Under the pieces are notes generated by a model. It was not told the DNA's origin. It searched no databases and saw only the letters and a list, made by a program, of their open reading frames with translations. A program made the translations under genes and the position numbers. 64,000 nt of DNA from Paracraurococcus sp042666655 (GTDB lineage Bacteria; Pseudomonadota; Alphaproteobacteria; Acetobacterales; Acetobacteraceae): positions 124,001 through 188,000 of the forward strand of contig NZ_JBHTDE010000006.1 of the NCBI RefSeq assembly GCF_042666655.1, written 5' to 3'. Of this stretch, positions 8,835-17,023 are shown in pieces. Each line of letters opens with the position of its first letter. Within the stretch, counting starts at the first letter, position 1.

Positions 8835-9595
8835 CCACGGCCCGCGCCATCGGCCGGTCCCTGCGGATCTACTACCCGCCGGGCCGGGGCGGGCGGCTGG
8901 ACGCCTTCCATCGCCGCCTGCTCGCCCCGGGCGAGTTGGCCTTCGACGTCGGCGCGCATGTCGGCGACCGGACGGCCAGCTTCCGCCGGCTCGGCGCCCG
9001 GGTCGTGGCGGTGGAGCCGCAGCCGCGGCTTGCCCGGCTGCTGCGGCTGTTGTTCGGCCGGGATGCCGGCGTCGCCCGCGTCGCCGCCCTGGTCGGCGCC
9101 GCGCCGGGGGAGGCGGTGCTGCGCCTGAACAGCGCCAACCCGACGGTCGCCACCGCCAGCGCCGACTTCATCGCCGCGGCGGACGGTGCGCCGGGCTGGG
9201 AAGGCCAGTCCTGGGACGCCGAGATCATCCTGCCGGTCACCACGCTCGACGCGCTGGCCGCCACCCATGGCCGGCCGGATCTGATCAAGATCGATGTCGA
9301 GGGCTATGAGGCGGTGGCGCTGACCGGGCTGTCCTTCGCGCCGCGCACGCTGTCCTTCGAATTCACCACCATCCAGCCCGGCGTGGCCTTCGCCTGCCTC
9401 GATCGGCTGGCGGCGCTGGGCTACCGTGGCTTCAACGCCTGCCTGGGCGAGAGCATGGAATTCGTCCATCCCGCCCCGCTGGATGCCGCCGGCATCGCCG
9501 CCTGGATCGGTGCCCTGCCGCCGGAGGCCAATAGCGGCGACGTCTATGCCAGCCTGGAGCCCGGCCGGATCACTCCCGCAGCCCCGCCTGCATGA
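8831..9595 (+). CDS. FkbM family methyltransferase, 254 aa
   Basis: An S-adenosylmethionine-dependent methyltransferase of the FkbM type. AFDVGAHVGDRTASF is motif I, VVAVEPQP motif II, and LIKIDVEGYEAVAL is the family-defining motif near the centre. FkbM enzymes usually O-methylate sugars or polyketides, often at cell-surface glycans; the substrate here is unknown. The GTG at 8831 is chosen because it overlaps the preceding stop as GTGA and starts just before the fold; an in-frame ATG at 8795 is the alternative. The 3' end overlaps the convergent regulator by 26 bases. Confidence 0.82.
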   Translation: MTTARAIGRSLRIYYPPGRGGRLDAFHRRLLAPGELAFDVGAHVGDRTASFRRLGARVVAVEPQPRLARLLRLLFGRDAGVARVAALVGAAPGEAVLRLNSANPTVATASADFIAAADGAPGWEGQSWDAEIILPVTTLDALAATHGRPDLIKIDVEGYEAVALTGLSFAPRTLSFEFTTIQPGVAFACLDRLAALGYRGFNACLGESMEFVHPAPLDAAGIAAWIGALPPEANSGDVYASLEPGRITPAAPPA

Positions 9596-11132
9596 GGCCC
9601 TGCAGGATATGGTCCAGGTCGTCCGGCGCGGCGTTCCACTTGCGCAGCTCGCCGCGGGCGGAGAAGTCCGGCTTCACCGCGAAGATCCGCGCCAGCGCCG
9701 CGGGCGCCGCCGGGTCGCCGAGCTGGCCCAGCGCCGCCGCGGCCAGCAGGTGGGTCCAGTAGAAATGCGGCATGCCGATCCGCTGGATGATGCCGACAAC
9801 ATCCGCGTAGCGCCGCTGGCTGTAGTGCAGCCGGGCCAGGCTGAAGAGATACCATTCGGGATGCAGCGGGTTGAGCAGCTGCGCCCGGCGCGACAGGGCG
9901 ACGCCGCGCTCGAACTCCCCCATGAAGGCCAGATAGTGCCCGACATCGGCCAGGGTTTCCGGGTCGTTCGGGTTGAGCTCGAGCGCGCGCTGCGCCTCCA
10001 TCTCGAAGCGGTCGTTCTCGCCCCTGAAGAAATGCACGATCGCCAGCCAGCAGCGCGCATAGGCGTTCTGCGGGTCGAGCTGCGTCGCCGCCAGGGCATG
10101 CACCATGGCGCGGCCGATCGGGTTGGGCCGCGGGTTCATCTCGAACCGGTGCTCACCGAGATAGACGTTGGCCAGCAGGGCGTGCGCATCCGACGATAGC
10201 GGGTCGAGCTCCACCGCGCGTTCTAGCAGGTCGCGCGCCTCGGCATGCATCTCGGCGCTCAGCATCCAGGTGTAGCGCCGGGCGCGCAGCAGGCAGTCGT
10301 AGGCGTCGAGCTCGACCGGCTTCTTGGTCAAGGCGCGTTGCAGCGCCGTCGCCTGCATGGTCACGCCGAGCGCCGCGGCGATGGTCCGCGTCACCTCGTC
10401 CTGCAGCGCGAAGATGTCGCCCATCTCCCGGTCGTAGCGGTCGCCCCAGAGCTGCAACCCGGTCGCGGCATCGACCAGCTGGGCCGAGATGCGGATGCGG
10501 CCGGCATCCCGCCGCACGCTGCCCTGCACGACATACCCGGCCCGCAGCCGGGCGCGGATCTCGGCCAGGTCGACATCGCGGCCCTTGAAGCGGAAGCTGG
10601 AGGCCCCGGCGATCACCCGCAGGTCGCGGAAGCGCGCCAGGTGCATGATGATGTCCTCGGTCAGCCCATCGGCGAAATAGGCGTCCGTCTCGGCGCTGAG
10701 GTTGGCGAAGGGCAGCACGGCGAGGATCGGCAGCGGCGAGGCATCGCCCGCCGGCGTCGCCGGCAGGCTCGCCGCTGGCGTCGCCGGCAGGCTCGCCGCC
10801 TGCGCGATATCCGGCGTGGCGGGCTGCGCCGAGACCTGGGCGGTGAATTCGAAGCCGCGGCCGCGGACGGTGCGGATATAGGTCGGGTCCTCCCCGCTGT
10901 CCCCCAGGGCCCGCCGGGCGGCCTTGACGCAGGAGGAGATCGTCGCCTCGGACACCGCGCGGCCCTGCCAGACCTGCTCGACGATCTCCTCCCGCCCCAG
11001 CACCCGGCCCGGGTTGCGCAGCAGGAAAACGAGCAGGTCGAAGACCAGCGGCTCGACATGGCACGGGGCGCCGTCGCGGCGCAGCGCGTAGCGCCCCGTA
11101 TCGAGCTCGAAGGCGTCGAACCGGTACAGCAT
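9570..11132 (-). CDS. winged-helix transcriptional regulator with TolB-like and TPR domains, 520 aa
   Basis: Residues 1-100 form an OmpR/CadC-type DNA-binding winged helix (YRFDAFELD, then TIRTVRGRGFEF-type recognition end). A low-complexity linker follows (about 105-140), then the TolB-N-like domain found in adenylate-cyclase-like regulators (LAVLPFANLS, YFADGLTEDI) and tetratricopeptide-like helices to the end. No membrane helix is visible, unlike CadC, so it is probably a soluble regulator sensing through the TPR part. ATG 11132 is chosen over an upstream TTG at 11159. It is divergent from the methyltransferase gene across 158 bases, a likely regulatory target. Confidence 0.83.
   Translation of the reverse strand: MLYRFDAFELDTGRYALRRDGAPCHVEPLVFDLLVFLLRNPGRVLGREEIVEQVWQGRAVSEATISSCVKAARRALGDSGEDPTYIRTVRGRGFEFTAQVSAQPATPDIAQAASLPATPAASLPATPAGDASPLPILAVLPFANLSAETDAYFADGLTEDIIMHLARFRDLRVIAGASSFRFKGRDVDLAEIRARLRAGYVVQGSVRRDAGRIRISAQLVDAATGLQLWGDRYDREMGDIFALQDEVTRTIAAALGVTMQATALQRALTKKPVELDAYDCLLRARRYTWMLSAEMHAEARDLLERAVELDPLSSDAHALLANVYLGEHRFEMNPRPNPIGRAMVHALAATQLDPQNAYARCWLAIVHFFRGENDRFEMEAQRALELNPNDPETLADVGHYLAFMGEFERGVALSRRAQLLNPLHPEWYLFSLARLHYSQRRYADVVGIIQRIGMPHFYWTHLLAAAALGQLGDPAAPAALARIFAVKPDFSARGELRKWNAAPDDLDHILQGLMQAGLRE
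10753..10800 (-). repeat. 24-bp tandem duplication in the regulator's linker
   Basis: Two adjacent 24-bp units (10753-10776 and 10777-10800) differ only at the last base. They encode two copies of an eight-residue ASLPATPA-type unit in the flexible linker between the winged helix and the sensor part. Length variation here would keep the reading frame. Confidence 0.85.
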
Positions 11133-11290
11133 CGCGTCCCCGCGGGCTTCCCCCCGCAATCACCGGCAAATCCCCCACCCGGGTCAATGCAAATCCCGGC
11201 TGGCCGCCAAGCAGGCCGGCGCCCGGCTGCGCGATACCGGGGGTGCCGGGCCGGCACCGCGTGCCGCCGGCCCCCAAGGGAGACACCGCC
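11133..11290. promoter_or_regulatory. divergent promoter region between regulator and methyltransferase
   Basis: This 158-bp gap must hold both promoters. A GC-rich imperfect inverted repeat lies at about 11246-11274 (GGCCGGCAC on the left, GTGCCGCCGGCC on the right, three bases between), just before the AAGGGAG ribosome site of the methyltransferase gene. It could be an operator for the adjacent regulator; no clear -35/-10 pair is seen. Confidence 0.3.
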
Positions 11291-12115
11291 ATGGACACCA
11301 TGATCCAAGCCGCGCCCGACTATGCCGCCATCAAGGCACGGCAGAATGCCGCCTGGGCCTCGGGCGATTATGCGCGCATCGGCACCACCCTGCAGATCAC
11401 CGGCGAATCCCTGGCCGAGGCGATGGACCTGCCGGCGGGGTCCAACGTGCTGGATGTCGCCGCCGGCAACGGCAATGCGACGCTGGCCTTCGCCCGCCGC
11501 GGCTGCGCGGTGACCTCGACCGATTATGTCGAAACGCTGTTGGCGCGCGGCCGGGCGCGGGCCGAGGCCGAGGGGCTGGAGGTCGCCTGGCGGATGGCCG
11601 ATGCCGAAAGGCTGCCTTTCGCCGATGCCGGCTTCGATGCCGTGGTCTCGACCTTCGGCGTGATGTTCGCCCCCGACCAGGCCACCGCGGCGCGGGAGAT
11701 GCTGCGGGTCTGCCGTCCGGGCGGCCGGATCGGCATGGCGAACTGGACGCCGGAGGGCTTCATCGGCCAGCTCTTCCGCACGCTGGCCCGGCATGTGCCG
11801 CCGCCGTCCGGGCTGAAGTCGCCGGCATTGTGGGGCAGCCGGCCCTGGATCGAGGAGGTCTTCGGCGCCGGCGCCGGCGGCATCGCGGTGCACGACCGCC
11901 GCTTCGTCTTCCGCTACCGCTCCCCGGCGCATTTCATCGAGGTGTTCCGGTTGTGGTACGGGCCGGTGCACAAGGCCTTCCTGGCGCTGGACCAGGCCGG
12001 GCAGGCGGCGCTGGCGGAGGACCTGCACGCCCTGATCGCCCGCTTCGACACGGCGACCGACGGCTCGCTGCGGGTGCCGTCCGACTACAGCGAGATCGTC
12101 ATTACCCGCGGGTGA
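11291..12115 (+). CDS. class I SAM-dependent methyltransferase, 274 aa
   Basis: A Rossmann-fold methyltransferase of the Methyltransf_11/UbiE-like group: VLDVAAGNGNATLAFA is the SAM-binding motif I, VTSTDYVE motif II, DAERLPFADAGFDAVVSTFGVMF the post-motif, and CRPGGRIGMANW the motif III strand. The acceptor is unknown; small molecules are typical. An AAGGGAG site sits 8 nt before the ATG, which is preferred to the in-frame ATG at 11243. It is divergent from the TPR regulator and ends 12 bases before the convergent chaA stop. Confidence 0.85.
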   Translation: MDTMIQAAPDYAAIKARQNAAWASGDYARIGTTLQITGESLAEAMDLPAGSNVLDVAAGNGNATLAFARRGCAVTSTDYVETLLARGRARAEAEGLEVAWRMADAERLPFADAGFDAVVSTFGVMFAPDQATAAREMLRVCRPGGRIGMANWTPEGFIGQLFRTLARHVPPPSGLKSPALWGSRPWIEEVFGAGAGGIAVHDRRFVFRYRSPAHFIEVFRLWYGPVHKAFLALDQAGQAALAEDLHALIARFDTATDGSLRVPSDYSEIVITRG

Positions 12116-12127
12116 TGCCGGTTCGGG

Positions 12128-13225
12128 TCACGGGCTGAAGATCAGCACGAAGAAGACCCCGAACAGCGTCAGGTGCACCGCGCCCTCCAGCATGGTGGTG
12201 CGCGGGCCGGAGAAGGTGAGGGCGCTGAGGATCAGCGTCGAGACCAGCAGCACCATGTTGGCCGCCGACAGGCCGAGCACCACGGTTTGCCCGGTCAGCA
12301 GGCCGATCATGAGCACCGCCGGCACCGTCAGCCCGAGCGTCGATGTGGCGGCACCGAGGCAGAGGTTGACCGCCCGCTGCAACTGGTTCGCCGCCACCGC
12401 CCGCAACGCCGAAAGGCCTTCCGGGGTGAAGACCACCATGGCGATCAGCACGCCGCCGAGCGCCGGCGGGGCGCCCATGGCGTGGATGCCGAAATCCAGC
12501 ACCGCCGCCAGGCTCTTCGACAGGATCACGATCGGCAGGATGTTGGCCAGCAGCAGCGCGACATGCGGCAGCGTGGCGCCGCGCTTCCGCGGCGGCCCCG
12601 CGAGCCGGGGCGCGTCGGCCTCCGCCGGGTCGATGAAGAAGCCGCTGTGCCGTCCGGTCTGCAGCCAGAGGAAGATGCCGTAGAGCAGCACCGTGAACAG
12701 GGAGAAGAACGCCGCCTGCGCCGGGGTCAGCGAGCCGTCGACGGTGGAGGTGGTGAAGTTCGGCAGGACCAGCGCGATGATCGACAGCGGGATCATCACC
12801 CCCAGATAGGCGGCAGCGCCCTGCAGGTTGTAGGACTGCTCCCGGTGCCGCAGCCCGCCGACCAGCAGGCCGAGCCCGACCACGCCGTTCAGCACGATCA
12901 TCAGCACCGCATACATGGTGTCGCGGCCGAGCGCCGGGGCTTCCTTCGCCCCCAGCATCACCGCGCTGATCAGCGCGACCTCGATGATGACGATGGCCAA
13001 GGTGAGGATGAGGGTGCCGAAGGGCTCGCCCAGCATCTCCGCCAACTCCTCGGCTTCGTGCACCACCCCGAAGGCGAGCCAGATGATGACGCCGAGCAGC
13101 CAGGCGAACAGCCCGGCCACGCGCAGCGGGTCGGACAGGTCGTGCAGCCCGCCGGCGCCGAAGGCGAGGAAGGCGGCAACGCTGCCCCATCCGGCTGCGA
13201 GGCGCAGCCAGGTCGCTGTCGTCAT
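12128..13225 (-). CDS. chaA: Ca2+/H+ antiporter ChaA-like, 365 aa
   Basis: An inner-membrane cation/proton exchanger of the CaCA superfamily. About eleven hydrophobic segments are visible, with the two alpha-repeat motifs: HEAEELAEMLGEPFGTLILTL in the first half and MVVFTPEGLSALRA in the second, whose acidic residues bind the cation. Length and the repeat wording match E. coli ChaA (366 aa), which exports Ca2+, Na+ or K+ at alkaline pH. The ATG at 13225 is taken because the fold starts there; the longer open frame overlaps the neighbouring gene. It lies 68 bases downstream of the racemase-like gene. Confidence 0.87.
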   Translation of the reverse strand: MTTATWLRLAAGWGSVAAFLAFGAGGLHDLSDPLRVAGLFAWLLGVIIWLAFGVVHEAEELAEMLGEPFGTLILTLAIVIIEVALISAVMLGAKEAPALGRDTMYAVLMIVLNGVVGLGLLVGGLRHREQSYNLQGAAAYLGVMIPLSIIALVLPNFTTSTVDGSLTPAQAAFFSLFTVLLYGIFLWLQTGRHSGFFIDPAEADAPRLAGPPRKRGATLPHVALLLANILPIVILSKSLAAVLDFGIHAMGAPPALGGVLIAMVVFTPEGLSALRAVAANQLQRAVNLCLGAATSTLGLTVPAVLMIGLLTGQTVVLGLSAANMVLLVSTLILSALTFSGPRTTMLEGAVHLTLFGVFFVLIFSP

Positions 13226-13293
13226 GGTGGTGAGGCTCCGGGTCGTTGCCGCCAGGAACGCGGGCTGCGCCCGGCTGGCAACCCCGCCAGCCA

Positions 13294-14019
13294 TCACGCG
13301 CCGTAGAGCGAGGCCACCTCCGTCCCGTAGCCGGTCAGCGGCCGGGCCCGGTGGGGCCGCGCGGGGCGGGGCATCCCGGCCAGGGCCGCGGCCAGCCGCA
13401 CCGCGGCGACGGTGCCATCGACCAGCGGCACCCCGACCGAGGGTTGCAGCACCGCGGCCAGCCCGGCCAGCGGCCCGCCGGCCAGGATCACCGCTTCCGC
13501 CCCGTCCTGCGCGATGGACTGGTCGATCAGCGCCAGCAGCTCCGCCGTCTCCGCCGCGCCGAGCTGGGCGGGGTAGGAGGCATCGACCGGACCCATGCGG
13601 AAGCCGGCGCAGCGGCCGCGCAGGCCGTGGTGGTCCAGGCAATCCTCGAACATCGGCCGCAGCGCGGCGGTGAAGGAGACGATGCCGAAGCGCCGGCCGA
13701 GCATGGACGCGGCATGGAAGGCGGCTTCCGAGATGCCGATCACGGGCACATCGAGCAGCAGCTTCGCCGCGTCCAGCGCCGGGTCGCCGAAGACGGCGAT
13801 GACCGCGGCGTCGTAGGTGCCGCGCTTCGCGGCCAGGGCTTCCAGGATCGGCGGGCCGGAGAGCAGCCAGTCGGCCCGGGTGACGATCAGCGGCAGGCCG
13901 TAGGGGGCGGTCATCGCGTCCACGGTCATCCCTTCCGGCGCCGCGCTGCGGGCGGCCTCAGCGATGCGGTCGGTGACGGCCTGGGTGGTGTTGCCGTTGA
14001 GGACGAGGAGGCGGGTCAT
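13294..14019 (-). CDS. Asp/Glu/hydantoin racemase family protein lacking the canonical cysteines
   Basis: A 241-residue protein with the family's two-domain repeat: LVLNGNTTQAVTDRI at the start, AVIAVFGDPALDAAK in the middle and AVILAGGPLAGLA near the end. Cofactor-independent racemases of this family use one cysteine in each of the last two motifs. Here the positions are valine (AVFGD) and alanine/glycine (LAGGP), and the only two cysteines (EDCLD, GRCAG) lie elsewhere. The reaction is therefore uncertain; isomerase or decarboxylase-type chemistry, or none, are possible. ATG at 14019 opens the conserved fold. Confidence 0.78.
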   Translation of the reverse strand: MTRLLVLNGNTTQAVTDRIAEAARSAAPEGMTVDAMTAPYGLPLIVTRADWLLSGPPILEALAAKRGTYDAAVIAVFGDPALDAAKLLLDVPVIGISEAAFHAASMLGRRFGIVSFTAALRPMFEDCLDHHGLRGRCAGFRMGPVDASYPAQLGAAETAELLALIDQSIAQDGAEAVILAGGPLAGLAAVLQPSVGVPLVDGTVAAVRLAAALAGMPRPARPHRARPLTGYGTEVASLYGA

Positions 14020-14098
14020 GCGGTGGCTCCGGCGCTGGTGGCGCCAGACTCCACCGGCCCGGGCGTCAGGGCAAATCCCCGCGCCGCCGCCCCGGCGA

Positions 14099-14428
14099 TC
14101 AGGGGAAGGCCAGTTGCGATGCCACGCAGGTATCCACGCGCCGCCGTTCCACCGCGCGGCCATCGGCGAAGACCACGCGGATGTCGTGCAGGCACTGCCC
14201 TGTGGGCAGGCTGATGCGGGCGAAGCGGCCGGGGATCAGCACGTCCTGGCCGAGCCGGTCGGCGCCCCAGTCCCGCCGGCCGGTTGGGGAGACGTAGATC
14301 TCGTGCATCGCCGCCGGGTCGCGGTTGATCAGGCGGAAGGAAGGGTCGGGGTTTCCGGCGACGACCGGCTGCACCTGTGCCAGGGCGGCGGTGGGGAGCA
14401 GGGCGGCAAGCAAGGCGAAGCGGAGCAT
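14099..14428 (-). CDS. small secreted protein, 109 aa
   Basis: A clear Sec signal peptide (MLRFALLAALLPTAALAQ, cleavage near residue 18) precedes a mature domain of about 90 residues with the stretches FRLINRDPAAMHEIYVSP and GQCLHDIRVVFADG, and two cysteines that could form one disulfide. I recognise no named family; similar short exported proteins occur in Acetobacteraceae. ATG 14428 is chosen because it opens the signal peptide. It sits between the D-tartrate dehydratase and racemase-like genes on the same strand, with gaps of 97 and 79 bases. Confidence 0.72.
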   Translation of the reverse strand: MLRFALLAALLPTAALAQVQPVVAGNPDPSFRLINRDPAAMHEIYVSPTGRRDWGADRLGQDVLIPGRFARISLPTGQCLHDIRVVFADGRAVERRRVDTCVASQLAFP

Positions 14429-14491
14429 GGCATCGGTCCCGCGCCGGGCGGGGCTGTGGAAGCACCCGGTGCGATCCGACCCTGCGATGCG

Positions 14492-14519
14492 GCGCGCCGG
14501 CGCGCGGTGCGCCGGCGCA
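14492..14519. repeat. paired GC palindromes after the tartrate dehydratase gene
   Basis: Two perfect palindromes lie 2 bases apart: a 14-bp one (GCGCGCCGGCGCGC, 14492-14505) and a 12-bp one (TGCGCCGGCGCA, 14508-14519), directly after the stop of the dehydratase gene. A near-copy of the first (13 bases) occurs at 37598-37610 in another intergenic gap. They may be transcript-end stem-loops; no T run follows. Confidence 0.4.
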
Positions 14520-14525
14520 CAGCCG

Positions 14526-15704
14526 CTACAGGTCCCGCAGCACGGCCCAGAGATTGGCCTTCCGCTCGAAGCCGATGCCTGCCGCGTCGGGCATGCGGAT
14601 GCGGCTGTCCCGCACCGGCGTCGCATCGGCGAAGCCGCCGAAAGGGGCGAAGACCTCCGGGTAGCTCTCGTTGCCGCCGAGGCCGAGGCCGACCGCGATG
14701 TTCAAGGCGAATTGGTGCCCGCCATGCGGGACGCAGCGGCGCGGCGACCAGCCGTGCTCCTCCAGCATCGCCAGCGTCCGCAGGTACTCGACCAGGCCAT
14801 AGGACAGCGCCGGGTCGAACTGCAGGATGTCGCGGTCCGGCCTGAGCCCGCCATGGCGGATCAGGTTGCGGCAGTCGAGCATCGAGAACAGGTTCTCGCC
14901 GGTGGCGATCGGGCCGCTGTAATGCTCGGCCAGCGTTGCATGGGTGCTGTAGTCGAGCGGGTCGAGCGGCTCCTCGTACCAGCGCAGCTTGTAGGGGGCG
15001 AGGGCGGCGCCATAGGCCAGCGCGGCATGCAGGCCGAAGCGGCCGTTGACGTCGACGCAGAGGCGGGAGCCGTCGCCGCCGAGCAGCTTGAGCACGGCCT
15101 CGATCCGCTGCACGTCGAGCTTCAGCGCGTCGCGCAGCGGCGTGCCCGGGGCGCCGCCGATCTTCATCTTGACGACGCTGTAGCCGAGGTCGAGGTAGCG
15201 CCGCATCTCCTCGACCAGCTCGTCCAGCCCCTTGCCGGGATAGTAGTAGCCGCCGGCGGCGTAGATCCAGGCGGTCTCGTCCGCCTCGCCGCCGCGGTAG
15301 CGCTCGGCCAGCAGCTTCCACAGCGGCTTGTCCTGCAGCTTGGCCGCGGCATCCCAGAGCGCCATGTCGAGCACGCCGACCGCGACGCTGCGGTCGCCAT
15401 GGCCGCCCGGCTTCTCGTTCCGCATCATCGCCGCCCAGGCGCCGGCCGGCTCCAGCCCGCCATCGGCATGGACCAGGGAGGCTTCCGGGGCTTCCAGCAG
15501 GCGCGGGATGAAGCGTTCGCGCAGCAGCCCGGGCTGGGCGTAGCGGCCGTTGGAATTGAATCCGTAGCCGGTGGCGCTGCGGCCGGCGCCGTCCTCCACC
15601 GTCACCGCGACGACCGAGGCGGTCATCTTGGAGAAGTCGATATAGGCATTGGCGATGGCGGAGGCGATCGGCACCACGCCGTCGCGGACCGAGGCGATGC
15701 GCAT
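14526..15704 (-). CDS. tarD: D(-)-tartrate dehydratase (enolase superfamily), 392 aa
   Basis: A mandelate-racemase-subgroup enolase. The N-terminal capping domain with IANAYIDFSKMT, GYGFNSNGRY and NEKPGGHG, the barrel base pair VVKMKIGG (K179, K181), metal ligands in VDVNGRF, WYEEPLDPLD and ATGENLF, and the later CVPHGGHQ histidine all match the Bradyrhizobium D-tartrate dehydratase that I recall, essentially along the whole length. The enzyme converts D-tartrate to oxaloacetate. The ATG at 15704 is preceded by GAGGAA at 9 nt; the longer frame is non-coding. It is 70 bases downstream of the CoA-transferase gene on the same strand. Confidence 0.86.
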   Translation of the reverse strand: MRIASVRDGVVPIASAIANAYIDFSKMTASVVAVTVEDGAGRSATGYGFNSNGRYAQPGLLRERFIPRLLEAPEASLVHADGGLEPAGAWAAMMRNEKPGGHGDRSVAVGVLDMALWDAAAKLQDKPLWKLLAERYRGGEADETAWIYAAGGYYYPGKGLDELVEEMRRYLDLGYSVVKMKIGGAPGTPLRDALKLDVQRIEAVLKLLGGDGSRLCVDVNGRFGLHAALAYGAALAPYKLRWYEEPLDPLDYSTHATLAEHYSGPIATGENLFSMLDCRNLIRHGGLRPDRDILQFDPALSYGLVEYLRTLAMLEEHGWSPRRCVPHGGHQFALNIAVGLGLGGNESYPEVFAPFGGFADATPVRDSRIRMPDAAGIGFERKANLWAVLRDL

Positions 15705-15774
15705 GGCGTCGCGTTCCTCCCTCATGGAGGCGCGGTGCTGCCGCAGCGCCGCGCCGGGGTCAAGCGGTGCGGGG

Positions 15775-16947
15775 CTAGACGGCGCCCTTGGCGCGCAGCG
15801 CCGCCAGTGCCGCGGCGTCGATGCCGAACTCGGCCAGCACCTCGGCGGTATGCTCGCCGCGTTCCGGCGTCGGCCGCCGCGGCGGTTCGACACCGTCCAG
15901 CGTCATCGGCGCCCGCACCAGGTTGACGATGCCGAGCGCCGGGTGCTCCACCGGCCATTCGAGCTCCAGGTGCCGCACCTGCGGATCGGCGAAGACCTGG
16001 TCCATGGCATAGACCGGCCCGGACGGGACGCCGGCCTTGTTCAGCCGGGCGATCCAGTTCTCCGAGGTGTCGGTTTCCAGCACCGATTGCAGCAGGGCGT
16101 TGGTCTTCTCCCGGTTCGCCGCGCGGGTCTTGTCGGTGGCGAAATCCGGGTCCTTGGCCTGCTGGATGATCCCCAAGGTCTCGACGATGCGGTTCCACAT
16201 CTCCTGCCCGCCGCCGGCCAGGTTCATCAGCCCGTCCTTGGTCCGGAACAGCCCGGTCGGCACCGTGGTCGGGTGGTCGTTGCCAGCCTGCTGCGGCACC
16301 TCGTGGCGCATGGTCCAGCGCGTCGCCTGGAAATCCATCATCGCCACCATGGCCTCCAGCAGGGAGGTATGCACCCAGCGGCCGCGGCCGGTCTGCTCGC
16401 GTTCCAGCAGCGCCACCAGGATGCCGATGGCGGTGTAGAGCCCGGCGGTGAGGTCGGCGACGGGTATGCCGACCCGTACCGGACCCTGGCCCGGCAGGCC
16501 GGTGACCGACATCAGCCCGCCCATCCCCTGCGCGATCTGATCGAAGCCCGGCCGCTTGGCATAGGGCCCGGTCTGGCCGAAGCCGCTGATCGAGCCCAGC
16601 ACGATCCCCGGGTTGATCGCCGAGAGCGCCTCGAAGTCGATCCCCAGGCGATCCTTCACGTCGGGGCGGTAATTCTCCACCACCACGTCGGCCTTCGCCA
16701 CCATGGTCCGGAACAGCGCCAGCCCGTCCGGGTGCTTCAGGTTCAGCGTGATGCCGCGCTTGTTGCGGTGCACCTGCTGGAAGTCCGGCCCGTGCCGGTC
16801 GCCGCCCATGCCGCTGCCGGTGTCGATCTCCTCCGGCGCCTCGATCTTGATGACCCTGGCGCCCCAGTCGGCCAGCTGCCGCACGCAGGTAGGGCCGGAG
16901 CGGACGCGGGTGAGGTCGAGCACGGTGAAGCGGGACAGCGGCAGCAT
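15775..16947 (-). CDS. CoA-transferase family III (CaiB/BaiF), 390 aa
   Basis: The start PLSRFTVLDLTRVRSGP and the motifs WGARVIKIEAPEEIDTG, RNKRGITLNLKHPDG, VVENYRPDVKDRLG and GFGQTGPYAKRPGFD define family III transferases, which move CoA between carboxylates through an aspartyl-CoA intermediate; the catalytic Asp is expected in GIPVADLTAG. They usually activate carnitine, oxalate or aromatic acids; the substrate here is unknown. An AGGAGG site precedes the ATG at 16947. It is divergent from the enoyl-CoA hydratase gene across 76 bases, and the two may act in one acyl-CoA route. Confidence 0.9.
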   Translation of the reverse strand: MLPLSRFTVLDLTRVRSGPTCVRQLADWGARVIKIEAPEEIDTGSGMGGDRHGPDFQQVHRNKRGITLNLKHPDGLALFRTMVAKADVVVENYRPDVKDRLGIDFEALSAINPGIVLGSISGFGQTGPYAKRPGFDQIAQGMGGLMSVTGLPGQGPVRVGIPVADLTAGLYTAIGILVALLEREQTGRGRWVHTSLLEAMVAMMDFQATRWTMRHEVPQQAGNDHPTTVPTGLFRTKDGLMNLAGGGQEMWNRIVETLGIIQQAKDPDFATDKTRAANREKTNALLQSVLETDTSENWIARLNKAGVPSGPVYAMDQVFADPQVRHLELEWPVEHPALGIVNLVRAPMTLDGVEPPRRPTPERGEHTAEVLAEFGIDAAALAALRAKGAV

Positions 16948-17023
16948 GGGTCGTTCCTCCTGGCTTCCCCGCTTGATAACCGGCCCCGCAACCGCCACCA
17001 ATGGCGCAAACCCGGGAGGCCCC

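Noticed and set aside
10753..10800. Tandem repeat considered as the start of a CRISPR-like or satellite array
   Set aside because: Only two units, no spacers, and both lie in frame inside a protein linker.
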